NCBI GenBank assembly: GCA_021163905.1
Contig: JAGGTG010000013.1
Location: 1 to 8,588 of the forward strand
Origin: Candidatus Aerophobota bacterium
GTDB taxonomy: Bacteria; Aerophobota; Aerophobia; Aerophobales; B3-G15
DNA length: 8,588 bases
Direction: 5' to 3'
In this document: positions 1 through 5,830 of the stretch, piece after piece
How the letters are laid out: every line of letters starts with the position of its first letter
Numbering within the stretch: the stretch's first letter is position 1
The notes under the pieces: model-generated
What the model saw: the letters and a program-made list of their open reading frames with translations, nothing else
Databases searched by the model: none
Told to the model about the DNA's origin: nothing
Translations under genes and position numbers: made by a program

Positions 1-33
1 TACTTTAGTGAAGAGCTAACTTATCTGCTCGCC

Positions 34-67
34 AAAAAGAGGCTTCCTTAGGGATACCCAGGAGCCT
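34..67 (-). terminator. Likely intrinsic terminator after the NYN nuclease gene
   Basis: An imperfect hairpin pairs 40-44 with 63-67, 46-48 with 60-62 and 51-53 with 57-59, around a three-base loop. One base (45) and two bases (49-50) bulge on one side. Read on the minus strand it is followed by a run of five T (complement of 34-38). It begins about 65 nt past the stop codon at 132. The four T at 67-70 also give it a weak plus-strand tail, so it could act in both directions. All six frames close near the left edge, so no gene enters the window from there. The bulges make this less certain than the terminator at 641-676. Confidence 0.55.
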
Positions 68-131
68 TTTAGAGGAATATTTATGGAAAAAATGTCCCAA
101 TTTCAAATTTATTCATCTGTGCATTAGCTGG

Positions 132-632
132 CTAAGGTTTTTTTAGTTTGTTCCTGATCTTTCTAAAAAGCTCAGTGGGCAAAAAATAATCCATGAAGGG
201 AACATTGGAGGAATACTTTTCCTTTATAAACTTATGGGAGGAGTGAGTCTCCTGGAGGAAGCTACCGGGAGAGACTGGTAATATATTTTTATCTAAAACT
301 GTTTCCCCTTCCAGGTAGTCTGAAGTTATGACATAGATATAACTATACTTAGACTTATTCTGAATAATAAATCTCTCTATATAAGAATCTGCTGTCTCCC
401 CTTCTCCAGTGTATATCACCTTTACCAGAGGGGAAACCGCTTTCTCCACCTCGCCTCCAGAATGTCTATAGGCATCAAAAACTACGTATCCCTTTATGCC
501 TTCCACACTGCAGTAATCACATGCCATTTTTATCAGTTCAATCTGGGCTCTATAGACATTCCGGGACAGTAACGTTTTAAGAAAAGGTGAGTGGTGAATT
601 ACATTATAACCATCTATTATTATTATTTTCAT
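132..632 (-). CDS. YacP/Rae1-type NYN-domain endoribonuclease
   Basis: This 166-residue protein matches the YacP (DUF901) branch of the NYN/PIN-like nuclease fold almost end to end. Visible signatures are the N-terminal strand with IDGYN (D7, N10), the VVFDA strand (D53), the GEGETAD motif (E79, D82) and ITSDY (D105). These four acidic positions would form the metal-binding active site. In Bacillus subtilis the family member Rae1 is a ribosome-associated nuclease that cleaves mRNA in the ribosomal A site; a similar role here is inference. The C-terminus is lysine-rich, which may help RNA binding. The start is ATG at 630-632 with only a weak GGTG upstream. A strong terminator lies between it and the ABC gene, so it needs read-through or its own promoter, and I found no convincing one. 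It lacks the cysS/mrnC/rlmB neighbours it has in Firmicutes. Confidence 0.85.
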   Translation of the reverse strand: MKIIIIDGYNVIHHSPFLKTLLSRNVYRAQIELIKMACDYCSVEGIKGYVVFDAYRHSGGEVEKAVSPLVKVIYTGEGETADSYIERFIIQNKSKYSYIYVITSDYLEGETVLDKNILPVSPGSFLQETHSSHKFIKEKYSSNVPFMDYFLPTELFRKIRNKLKKP

Positions 633-640
633 CTACACCA

Positions 641-676
641 AATAAAAACCCCTCCTCTTTCTCTCCAAGAGGAGGG
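641..676 (-). terminator. Strong intrinsic terminator downstream of the ABC ATPase gene
   Basis: A perfect 10-bp stem pairs 650-659 with 667-676 around a 7-base loop. On the minus strand it is followed directly by the T-rich run TTTTTATT (complement of 641-648). It starts 67 nt beyond the ATPase stop codon and ends 8 nt before the start codon of the next gene, so it should isolate the nuclease gene from ATPase transcription. The remaining spacer (677-743) is pyrimidine-rich and shows no clear promoter. Confidence 0.9.
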
Positions 677-743
677 ATAAAAATTTTCCCTCCCTCACCC
701 TTTCTAACCTGACAAAAAATTAAAAAATTAATGGGGGAGGTAA

Positions 744-1844
744 TTAGAAAATGGTCTCTTCAGTTTCCTTATCAAATATATGAGCTAAATCCATCCTGGC
801 TGCAAATTCAACAACATCTCCAGTTTGCACATTAACATGGGGATCAAGACGTACTACAATATTATTATCTCCACTCCGTACATGAACCAGCTTCTCTGAA
901 CCAAGAGGCTCAACTACCCACACAGAAGCCTTAAATGTGGTTCCAGGCTCATAGTCTTTAACAGTCATCGTATCGGTAATATGCTCAGGTCTCAATCCGA
1001 GAATGGCATCCTTATTAATGTAACTTTCCACCAATTTAACCTTATCCTTGGGAAGTTTCAGGCTCATTTCCTTGGTTGTAGCGTATAGATCTCCATTTTT
1101 CTTTACAATTGTGCAGTCTATAAAATTCATAGCAGGTGAGCCAATGAAACCGGCTACATACTTGTTAATTGGATGATCATATACATTCTGAGGGGTATCA
1201 ACCTGTTGAATTAAACCTTCATTCATTACTACAATCCTATCCCCCATTGTCATTGCTTCCAGTTGATCATGGGTTACATAAATAGTTGTGGTCTTTAATC
1301 TGTTATGTAGGTCAAGAAGTTCTGCTCTCATAGCAATTCGCAGCTTTGCATCGAGATTAGATAAAGGTTCATCAAAAAGGAAAACCTTGGGATTTCTCAC
1401 AATGGCTCTTCCCAGAGCAACTCTCTGACGCTGTCCACCGGATAGCTCTTTTGGTTTTCTATCAAGAAGTTCTCTAATTCCAAGAAGTTCTGCTGTACGC
1501 TTTACAATCCTGTCAATTTCATCCTTGGGAACCTTTCTCAACCTCAAACCAAAAGACATATTTCTGTAGACATCCATGTGAGGATAAAGAGCATAGTTCT
1601 GAAAAACCATCGCAATATCTCTATTCTTGGGAGGAACATCGTTAACCAACCTATCACCTATATAGATCTCGCCAGAAGTTACCTCTTCCAGTCCAGCAAT
1701 GGTACGAAGGGTGGTTGTTTTTCCACATCCAGACGGTCCAACAAGAATAATGAACTCTCCATCTTTAATATCCAGAGTAAAGTTCTTCACCGCAACAACT
1801 TTACCAAAAACTTTGGTAACGTTTCTTAACCTTACTTCTGCCAT
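744..1844 (-). CDS. MalK/MsmX/UgpC-type ABC transporter ATP-binding protein
   Basis: This 366-residue protein is a cytoplasmic ATPase subunit of the CUT1 carbohydrate-importer family. It has Walker A GPSGCGKT (36-43), the Q-loop glutamine at 82 in VFQNYALYPH, signature LSGGQRQR (134-141), Walker B VFLFDEP (154-160), D-loop SNLD (162-165) and the H-loop histidine at 192. From about residue 235 onward comes the MalK-type TOBE/OB regulatory region, including GLRPEH. Length is normal and no catalytic residue is missing. No permease or solute-binding protein lies nearby. Together with its own promoter and terminator this suggests a shared ATPase serving several sugar importers, as MsmX does in Bacillus. 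The start is ATG at 1842-1844, preceded by an SD-like AGGAGGTGAGGT (1853-1864). The substrate (maltodextrin, glycerol phosphate or other sugar) cannot be told from sequence alone. Confidence 0.95.
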   Translation of the reverse strand: MAEVRLRNVTKVFGKVVAVKNFTLDIKDGEFIILVGPSGCGKTTTLRTIAGLEEVTSGEIYIGDRLVNDVPPKNRDIAMVFQNYALYPHMDVYRNMSFGLRLRKVPKDEIDRIVKRTAELLGIRELLDRKPKELSGGQRQRVALGRAIVRNPKVFLFDEPLSNLDAKLRIAMRAELLDLHNRLKTTTIYVTHDQLEAMTMGDRIVVMNEGLIQQVDTPQNVYDHPINKYVAGFIGSPAMNFIDCTIVKKNGDLYATTKEMSLKLPKDKVKLVESYINKDAILGLRPEHITDTMTVKDYEPGTTFKASVWVVEPLGSEKLVHVRSGDNNIVVRLDPHVNVQTGDVVEFAARMDLAHIFDKETEETIF

Positions 1845-1883
1845 TTTTTCTTACCTCACCTCCTGATTTCTTAAACTCTTATA

Positions 1884-1892
1884 ATTATAGCA
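1884..1892 (-). promoter_or_regulatory. Extended -10 promoter of the ABC ATPase gene
   Basis: The minus strand reads TGCTATAAT, a perfect -10 hexamer (1884-1889) with the TG extension one base upstream. No good -35 hexamer lies at 16-19 bp spacing, which is typical of extended -10 promoters. Predicted transcription start is near 1877, giving a short leader of about 32 nt that contains the SD at 1853-1864. Confidence 0.65.
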
Positions 1893-1919
1893 AACTATTC
1901 TTTAATATAAAGTTTCCCC

Positions 1920-1949
1920 GGGGCAAGCCTCTCGAGATTGGCTTGCCCC
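1920..1949 (-). terminator. GC-rich hairpin after the barrel-like gene (terminator or mRNA 3' end)
   Basis: A perfect 10-bp stem pairs GGGGCAAGCC (1920-1929) with GGCTTGCCCC (1940-1949). The 10-base loop contains CTCGAG. It begins 24 nt past the stop codon of the barrel-like gene. On the minus strand the following bases are GGGGAAACTTT, not a T-run, so it is not a textbook intrinsic terminator. It may be a leaky terminator or a 3'-end stability hairpin. The ATPase promoter lies just downstream. Confidence 0.55.
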
Positions 1950-1973
1950 TATAACCCTGTTGATTATTTTTCT

Positions 1974-2894
1974 TTAGAAGGAGATAGAAACCTTTCCATT
2001 CCAGGTAGTTACGGACTCCGCACCTACAAGACCTGTATCCTCACTTGCTACTTCAAAGCTTAAAGTTACCGCCTCAGCTAAGGAATGAGAGTATGTTGCA
2101 TCTATCTTGGAGTAGTCATGATCAGTAGCAGCACCACAACCATTTAGATACTTATCAGACCCTGTGTAGCTAACACTGAAACTATCTCCTCCAGGAAGGG
2201 TATAGTCCAGGCTAACGTAGTATCCAGAACCACTCTTCTTACCAGATGCTGAGGGGCTAAAAGAGCCATACTCACCGGTTAAACTTAAAGCCTCCATACT
2301 GTAGCCAACCTTAAGTCCATAGGATGAACCATACCAGGTATCTCCCTCATCCCCGGCGCTATTAAATGCCAGATCTAAGGATAAAGCTCCCATTGTGGTA
2401 CCAAATCCTCCACCAAACTCAAAAACAGCACTATCTGGATCAGTGGAACTTTGCTGGTTGTTTACCACAGCGTAAAAGGAGAAATTCTCCATGGGAACAG
2501 ACAGCTTCAAACCAGGGTTAGAAGGAATATTTGGTGTACCACCGTTTCCTCCAATATCAAATATCCCATTGTCAATTCCAGTTGGATCTAAAGTCAGGGT
2601 GAAGGCCTCTCCACTGTAAGTCATATAGGCATCACACTCACCTACTGCTCCCCCAGCAATGTCAAATTCAGGAGATACCACCGCTGTCCAGGGACCGGAG
2701 GTCAGCGACACATTGTAATCGATCAAAACATCCCCGGCACCAAATAAACCGCTTGCCTCTCCTGATGCACTTGTTCCACTGATTTTAAACTCAATAGAGC
2801 CACTTGTACTTATCTCTGGCTTTGCAGCCATTGCTACAGTAGCCAAACCAACTACGAGGCAGGTAATTACTGCCCCTACCAAAATTTTCCTCAT
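1974..2894 (-). CDS. Exported outer-membrane beta-barrel-like protein (porin-like), unknown family
   Basis: This 306-residue protein starts with a clear Sec signal peptide: MRK, a hydrophobic core to about residue 20, then the A-M-A cleavage site after A23. C12 lies inside the core and is not a lipobox. The mature part is acidic and rich in Gly, Ser, Thr and aromatic residues. It shows repeated alternating polar/hydrophobic stretches, for example near KLSVPMENFSFYAVV and in the last 80 residues, and ends VSISF. A terminal aromatic residue on an amphipathic strand is the usual outer-membrane barrel insertion signal. Two mature cysteines (in GECDAY and NGCGAA) could form a disulfide. I recognise no named family. 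A soluble beta-rich periplasmic or surface protein is the alternative. The start is ATG at 2892-2894 with a strong SD-like AAGGAGGAGGAAGG immediately upstream. A near-consensus promoter and long leader suggest high expression. Confidence 0.75.
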   Translation of the reverse strand: MRKILVGAVITCLVVGLATVAMAAKPEISTSGSIEFKISGTSASGEASGLFGAGDVLIDYNVSLTSGPWTAVVSPEFDIAGGAVGECDAYMTYSGEAFTLTLDPTGIDNGIFDIGGNGGTPNIPSNPGLKLSVPMENFSFYAVVNNQQSSTDPDSAVFEFGGGFGTTMGALSLDLAFNSAGDEGDTWYGSSYGLKVGYSMEALSLTGEYGSFSPSASGKKSGSGYYVSLDYTLPGGDSFSVSYTGSDKYLNGCGAATDHDYSKIDATYSHSLAEAVTLSFEVASEDTGLVGAESVTTWNGKVSISF

Positions 2895-3088
2895 CCTTCC
2901 TCCTCCTTTTTATGTTATTCAGTTCCTTTCTCTAAACATCTTCCACAGCTTATTTTTTTCTGACCCATCTTTTACCTCTCTGGTTAATATTATTTTTCTA
3001 CTACCACCTCCTTTCTGCCTGTAATTTTAATTTTCAGGAACTGCTATTCCTCCCTTCCCAAAAAACTCATTTACCATTTTTCCCTTAG
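2895..3088 (-). promoter_or_regulatory. Long untranslated leader of the barrel-like gene
   Basis: Predicted from the promoter at 3095-3122, the mRNA would carry about 194 nt before the start codon. The leader contains a second SD-like sequence (AAAGGAGGTGG, about 3004-3014) with no ATG, GTG or TTG at a normal distance that opens more than a few codons. It also has a small hairpin (3036-3040 with 3047-3051) and two very short ATG frames (3027-3077 and 2915-2968). No riboswitch class that I know is recognisable. The role is unknown; regulation or mRNA stability is possible. Confidence 0.45.
2915..2968 (-). CDS. Possible 17-residue leader peptide with a CxxC motif
   Basis: The frame starts at ATG 2966-2968, has the SD-like GAGAGGT ending five bases upstream, and encodes MGQKKISCGRCLEKGTE. 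It stops 20 nt before the start codon of the barrel-like gene. The CGRC motif could bind a metal or respond to redox state. At this length chance is quite possible. It is listed because the ribosome site and position suit an upstream regulatory peptide. No homologue is known to me. Confidence 0.2.
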   Translation of the reverse strand: MGQKKISCGRCLEKGTE

Positions 3089-3094
3089 GATGAA

Positions 3095-3122
3095 AGTATA
3101 CCTATATCTTATTTTTTGTCAA
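3095..3122 (-). promoter_or_regulatory. Near-consensus sigma-70 promoter of the barrel-like gene
   Basis: On the minus strand there is a perfect -35 TTGACA (3117-3122), a 16-bp A/T-rich spacer, and -10 TATACT (3095-3100, five of six consensus bases). Transcription should start near 3088. The tandem repeat begins four bases upstream of the -35 element, where activators or the RNA polymerase alpha subunit would contact DNA. Confidence 0.8.
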
Positions 3123-3126
3123 ATCT

Positions 3127-3263
3127 TTATCTGGTCTATCTGGTGGTCTGTCTCGTCTATTTCGTCTATCTCGTTTATTTCGTCTGTCTCGTCTATTTCG
3201 TCTATCTCGTCTATTTCGTCTTTTTCGTGTATTTGGTTCGTTTAGTCATTTGGTGTATTTGGT
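3127..3263. repeat. Degenerate 9-bp tandem repeat array with 18- and 36-bp higher-order structure
   Basis: About fifteen units of consensus CTATYTCGT (plus strand) run head to tail, with a 3-bp insertion at 3145-3147 and one 8-bp unit at 3247-3254. Between 3148 and 3228 the fifth base alternates strictly C,T,C,T, giving an 18-bp super-unit. The blocks 3148-3183 and 3184-3219 are 36-bp copies differing at one base (3175 versus 3211). Both ends decay towards TCTGGT or TTTGGT variants. Because the period is a multiple of three, frames stay open: the plus strand reads LVYFVYLVY-like and the minus strand EIDEID-like. I do not regard either as a gene. The structure is consistent with slippage or unequal duplication in intergenic DNA. 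Confidence 0.95.
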
Positions 3264-3274
3264 TAGAATCTCCA

Positions 3275-3292
3275 ACGTTGAACATCGAACGT
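3275..3292. repeat. Small dyad beside the tandem array
   Basis: ACGTT (3275-3279) and AACGT (3288-3292) form an inverted repeat around eight bases, and GAAC occurs twice inside (3280-3283 and 3287-3290). On the plus strand it is followed by ATTTTT, so it could be a very weak terminator in that direction, but no plus-strand gene needs one. It may instead be a binding site or the edge of the repeat element. Confidence 0.35.
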
Positions 3293-3302
3293 ATTTTTAA
3301 CT

Positions 3303-3331
3303 ATACTATCAAATAACTTTTAAATAGTCAA
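3303..3331 (-). promoter_or_regulatory. Second promoter-like sequence upstream of the repeat array
   Basis: The minus strand shows -35 TTGACT (3326-3331), a 17-bp spacer and -10 TAGTAT (3303-3308), with a TG extension one base upstream of the -10. A transcript would start near 3296, pass through the dyad and the tandem array, and reach the barrel-like gene's own promoter. It could be a distal promoter for that gene, the source of a repeat RNA, or a chance match in A/T-rich DNA. No clear terminator for the upstream operon lies between 3264 and 3376. Confidence 0.45.
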
Positions 3332-3376
3332 TCCAGGAACACCTCTTTTAAAAAAATAATTTAAATGCGAATTTTG

Positions 3377-3868
3377 TCAACTATAAAGTTCCTTTATTTC
3401 AGCCTTCATATTCTCCAGATCAATAAGCGCTACAGTGGATCTACCTGTTAGCCAGCCTCCACATTCACCAGGATTAACAAAGAGCGTATTGCCCTGCTTT
3501 TTAACTTCTTCTCTATGGGTGTGGCCATAAATGACAAGTTGAAATGAAGATATATCCATATCTTTTAGTCTTGCAGGATCATGAAGTAAAAGGATCCTCT
3601 TACCGGCATACGTAAAGGAGTGGGGAGAGGAATAGATCTTTCCTCCAATGGAAGCCATCTTATTGATCAATCCCCTTTTCTCTCCATCGTTGTTACCAAA
3701 TACTCCAATAAGAGGACAGGTAAGGTTTTTTAATTTTTCTCCCACGAAAGGAGCTACAAAATCTCCTGCATGCAGAACCAGACTAACCTTCCTCTTGTTA
3801 AAAAAATCCACAGCTTTCTCTATTTTTGGCAGGTTATCATGGGAATCAGCCATAATCCCTATAAGCAT
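3377..3868 (-). CDS. MJ0936/YfcE-family metallophosphoesterase
   Basis: This 163-residue protein is a complete single-domain calcineurin-like phosphoesterase of the MJ0936/YfcE group, which hydrolyses phosphodiesters with two divalent metals. Visible metal and active-site motifs are D8 and H10 in ADSHDN, D36 in HAGDF, GNND (58-61), H96 in LLLHDP, and GHTH (115-118), followed by VNPGE (131-135). The usual HG after the fourth block is HD here, a small variation that keeps the ligand histidine. The physiological substrate is unknown across most of the family. The start is ATG at 3866-3868 with AAGGAG six bases upstream. It lies 29 nt after the protease gene and is probably the last gene of the operon. 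Confidence 0.93.
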   Translation of the reverse strand: MLIGIMADSHDNLPKIEKAVDFFNKRKVSLVLHAGDFVAPFVGEKLKNLTCPLIGVFGNNDGEKRGLINKMASIGGKIYSSPHSFTYAGKRILLLHDPARLKDMDISSFQLVIYGHTHREEVKKQGNTLFVNPGECGGWLTGRSTVALIDLENMKAEIKELYS

Positions 3869-3897
3869 TGCAGGCTCCTTATTTATATTGAAAAATA

Positions 3898-4341
3898 TTA
3901 TCCTGGTAAGGATTTAATCAAATACTCCTCTTCTTCATCAAGTAAAAGAATCCTTTCTTTTATCCTGTCAAAAATTACTACAAAATTATCTAATACATCC
4001 CGTCCCAACAGGGGAACATCAGAAGCATGCGGATCCAAAAAGACATTAATCTCTCCTTTAAAAATCCTTACCGAATCACCGTAAATTATCTTTAATCCAG
4101 ACTTAAACTTAAAATAAGGAACATTTTGGGCACCTATTCCTCCAATATCATCTTTCACTTCTATACCAGTTAAATCTAAATCAAGATCTTGTACAGTTTC
4201 GTATGGTAAAAAAGTCTCATCAGCTCCTGTATCAATCAAAAAGGGGTATTGTACCCATTCTCCCTTATTAGATTGAACAAACGCTAATATATATGGCCTG
4301 CAAATCCCATTTATTCTTTCGTACCGACCCCAAAAAATCAT
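3898..4341 (-). CDS. Retropepsin-like aspartic protease (clan AA), stand-alone
   Basis: This 147-residue protein carries the hallmarks of a single-lobe pepsin-fold protease. FLIDTGADETFLP (34-46) holds the catalytic Asp at 37. A flap-like GGIG (67-70) follows, and VPLLGRDVL (109-117) is the hydrophobic-hydrophobic-Gly motif with the conserved GRD seen in bacterial clan AA proteases. One lobe means it would act as a homodimer, as retroviral proteases do. There is no signal peptide or membrane segment, so it should be cytoplasmic, unlike the membrane-bound SpoIIGA or PerP proteases. The tail (LLLDEEEEYL) is acidic. No reverse transcriptase or integrase is nearby, so it is not part of a retroelement. 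Its ATG overlaps the stop of the DUF5678-like gene as ATGA, implying coupled translation. The substrate is unknown. Confidence 0.88.
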   Translation of the reverse strand: MIFWGRYERINGICRPYILAFVQSNKGEWVQYPFLIDTGADETFLPYETVQDLDLDLTGIEVKDDIGGIGAQNVPYFKFKSGLKIIYGDSVRIFKGEINVFLDPHASDVPLLGRDVLDNFVVIFDRIKERILLLDEEEEYLIKSLPG

Positions 4342-4604
4342 ACAACCCTCATTCTTTTCTTAAAAGGAACATAGCGGAGAAGTGGAGTAGATCCAGGGTA
4401 TCTTCTTTTAACTTTCTCTTTAACTTCCTCTCGTGAGTCTCCTACAAAAATTTCTCTATTAACAATAGCAACATATTTACCCCTGTATTTTTCCCATATT
4501 TTCTGATAGTTCTGAATCATCCACTCAAAATCTGCCTGAGCCAGTCTACTGTGTTCAATCTCTCTTTTTGTAGCTTTTCTACTTTCAACTAAAATTAAAC
4601 CCAT
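4338..4604 (-). CDS. Small DUF5678-like protein, partner of the aspartic protease
   Basis: This is an 88-residue protein of unknown function. Residues 37-80 fit my memory of DUF5678: WEKYRGKYVAIVN, a short GDS turn, a charged helix (REEVKEKVKRR), then YPG..PLLRYVPF. The N-terminal 36 residues are probably helical, and the C-terminus is basic (KKRMRVV). I prefer ATG at 4602-4604, because GAGGTGA sits eight bases upstream just after the tyrS stop. A GTG at 4611-4613, three codons earlier, is possible but would lie inside that SD. It overlaps the protease gene by 4 nt. Small DUF5678-type proteins are, as I recall, often found next to retropepsin-like genes, so it could be the protease's partner, regulator or substrate. 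It is not recognisable as a known antitoxin. Confidence 0.75.
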   Translation of the reverse strand: MGLILVESRKATKREIEHSRLAQADFEWMIQNYQKIWEKYRGKYVAIVNREIFVGDSREEVKEKVKRRYPGSTPLLRYVPFKKRMRVV

Positions 4605-4618
4605 CTTACTCACCTCTT

Positions 4619-5830
4619 TTATTTTTCTATCCTCAAAAATCTTCTCTTTCCCACCTGAAGTATATGCTTATTATCATCAATTAAAAGTTTTTCATTTACA
4701 TCCTTTATCTTTTCTCCATCCCATCTTACCCCTCCCTGCTGAATTAATCTTCTAGCCTCTGAACCACTTTTAGCAAGACCTGTTATTCTCAAAAGTTCCA
4801 CTATCCATATTTTTCCTTGCTCTATTTTTTCCCGATCAACCTTATAAGATGGTATCCGGGGGGGAATCTTTTTCTTGGAGAAAACAGCGTCAAACCTTTC
4901 AGCTTCTTTTTCGGCCTCCTTCTTACTATAATAAAACTTAACCAGCTCAAAGGCAAGTTTTTCTTTAGCCTTCTTGGGATGGAGCCGACCTTTTTTAAAA
5001 TCATCCTCAAGTCTGTTAATTTCCCCCTCTGGCAGAGTTGTAACAAGACGAAAATATCTAAAGATAAGTTCATCAGGGATAGACATTATTTTTCCAAACA
5101 TTTCAGAAGGAGGATCCGTTACCCCAATATAATTACCGAGAGATTTACTCATCTTTTCTTTTCCATCAAGGCCCTCCAGAATTGGCATGGTAACAATTAC
5201 CTGAGGAGATTGTCCATATGATTTTTGAATCTGCCTTCCCAGAAGGAGGTTAAACTTCTGGTCTGTTCCGCCAATTTCAACATCTGCCTCAAGGGCAACA
5301 GAATCATAGGCCTGCATTAAAGGGTAGAGAAACTCATGCAATCCAATCGGTATATTGCTATGATATCTAAGGGAAAAATCATCTCTTTCCAGCATTCTTG
5401 CAACTGTGTACCTTGATGTAAGTTTTAATACCCTCGAAAAATTCATTTTCCCCAGCCAGCGGGAGTTATAATCAACTTCAGTTTTATCCGGATCAAGGAT
5501 CTTAAAAGCCTGCTCCTTGTAAGTTCTGGCATTGATCCTTATTTGTTCTACAGAAAGAGGTCTTCTTGTTTTAACTCTACCACTTGGATCACCTATCCTG
5601 GCAGTAAAATCTCCAATAAGTAAAATAACCTTATGTCCCAAATCCTGAAAAGTGCGAAGTTTTAAAAGAACTACAGAGTGACCAAGATGGATATCCGGAG
5701 TTGTAGGATCCACCCCAAATTTTATTTTAAGGGAACCTTTACGCTTGATCTTTCTGGCAAGCTCATCTTCCTGAATTATCTCCGCTGTATTTCTCCTTAT
5801 CAGAGAAAGCTGCTTTTTTATATCTATCAT
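4619..5830 (-). CDS. tyrS: Tyrosyl-tRNA synthetase (TyrZ/type 2 form)
   Basis: This 403-residue class I synthetase attaches tyrosine to tRNA-Tyr in the cytoplasm. It shows the HIGH-type motif HLGH (48-51) after FGVDPTTPDIH, GDFTARIGDPSGR (73-85), YPLMQAYDS (169-177), GGTDQKFN (187-194), KMSKS (226-230) and a C-terminal S4 RNA-binding domain from about 340. KMSKS rather than KFGKT, together with the length, places it in the TyrZ/type 2 group. The start ATG overlaps the miaA stop as ATGA, with GAGG seven bases upstream inside miaA. There is therefore no room for a T-box leader directly before it. All catalytic motifs are intact. Confidence 0.97.
   Translation of the reverse strand: MIDIKKQLSLIRRNTAEIIQEDELARKIKRKGSLKIKFGVDPTTPDIHLGHSVVLLKLRTFQDLGHKVILLIGDFTARIGDPSGRVKTRRPLSVEQIRINARTYKEQAFKILDPDKTEVDYNSRWLGKMNFSRVLKLTSRYTVARMLERDDFSLRYHSNIPIGLHEFLYPLMQAYDSVALEADVEIGGTDQKFNLLLGRQIQKSYGQSPQVIVTMPILEGLDGKEKMSKSLGNYIGVTDPPSEMFGKIMSIPDELIFRYFRLVTTLPEGEINRLEDDFKKGRLHPKKAKEKLAFELVKFYYSKKEAEKEAERFDAVFSKKKIPPRIPSYKVDREKIEQGKIWIVELLRITGLAKSGSEARRLIQQGGVRWDGEKIKDVNEKLLIDDNKHILQVGKRRFLRIEK

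Noticed and set aside
1578..1829. Plus-strand frame opposite the ABC ATPase
   Set aside because: It lies wholly antisense to a well-supported gene and shows no motif or ribosome site.
2895..3088. Known riboswitch in the long leader
   Set aside because: Only a 5-bp hairpin and no conserved aptamer core were seen. A covariance-model search would settle it.
3127..3263. CRISPR array
   Set aside because: Units are 9 bp, contiguous and degenerate, with no spacers and no cas genes.
3116..3316. Plus-strand open frame of 66 codons rich in LVYFV repeats
   Set aside because: It is a translation of the 9-bp tandem array, which stays open only because nine is a multiple of three. The start is a TTG inside the opposite-strand -35 element with no ribosome site.
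3648..4084. Two overlapping plus-strand frames opposite the phosphoesterase and protease genes
   Set aside because: They are antisense shadows of conserved genes, with no domain signature.
3898..4341. Protease gene as a fragment of a retroelement
   Set aside because: No reverse transcriptase, integrase, long terminal repeats or gag-like gene is present, and the gene sits in a tight bacterial operon.
4817..5221. Plus-strand frame, and a minus-strand frame at 4822-5073, within tyrS
   Set aside because: Both overlap the intact synthetase, including its KMSKS region, and are out-of-frame shadows.
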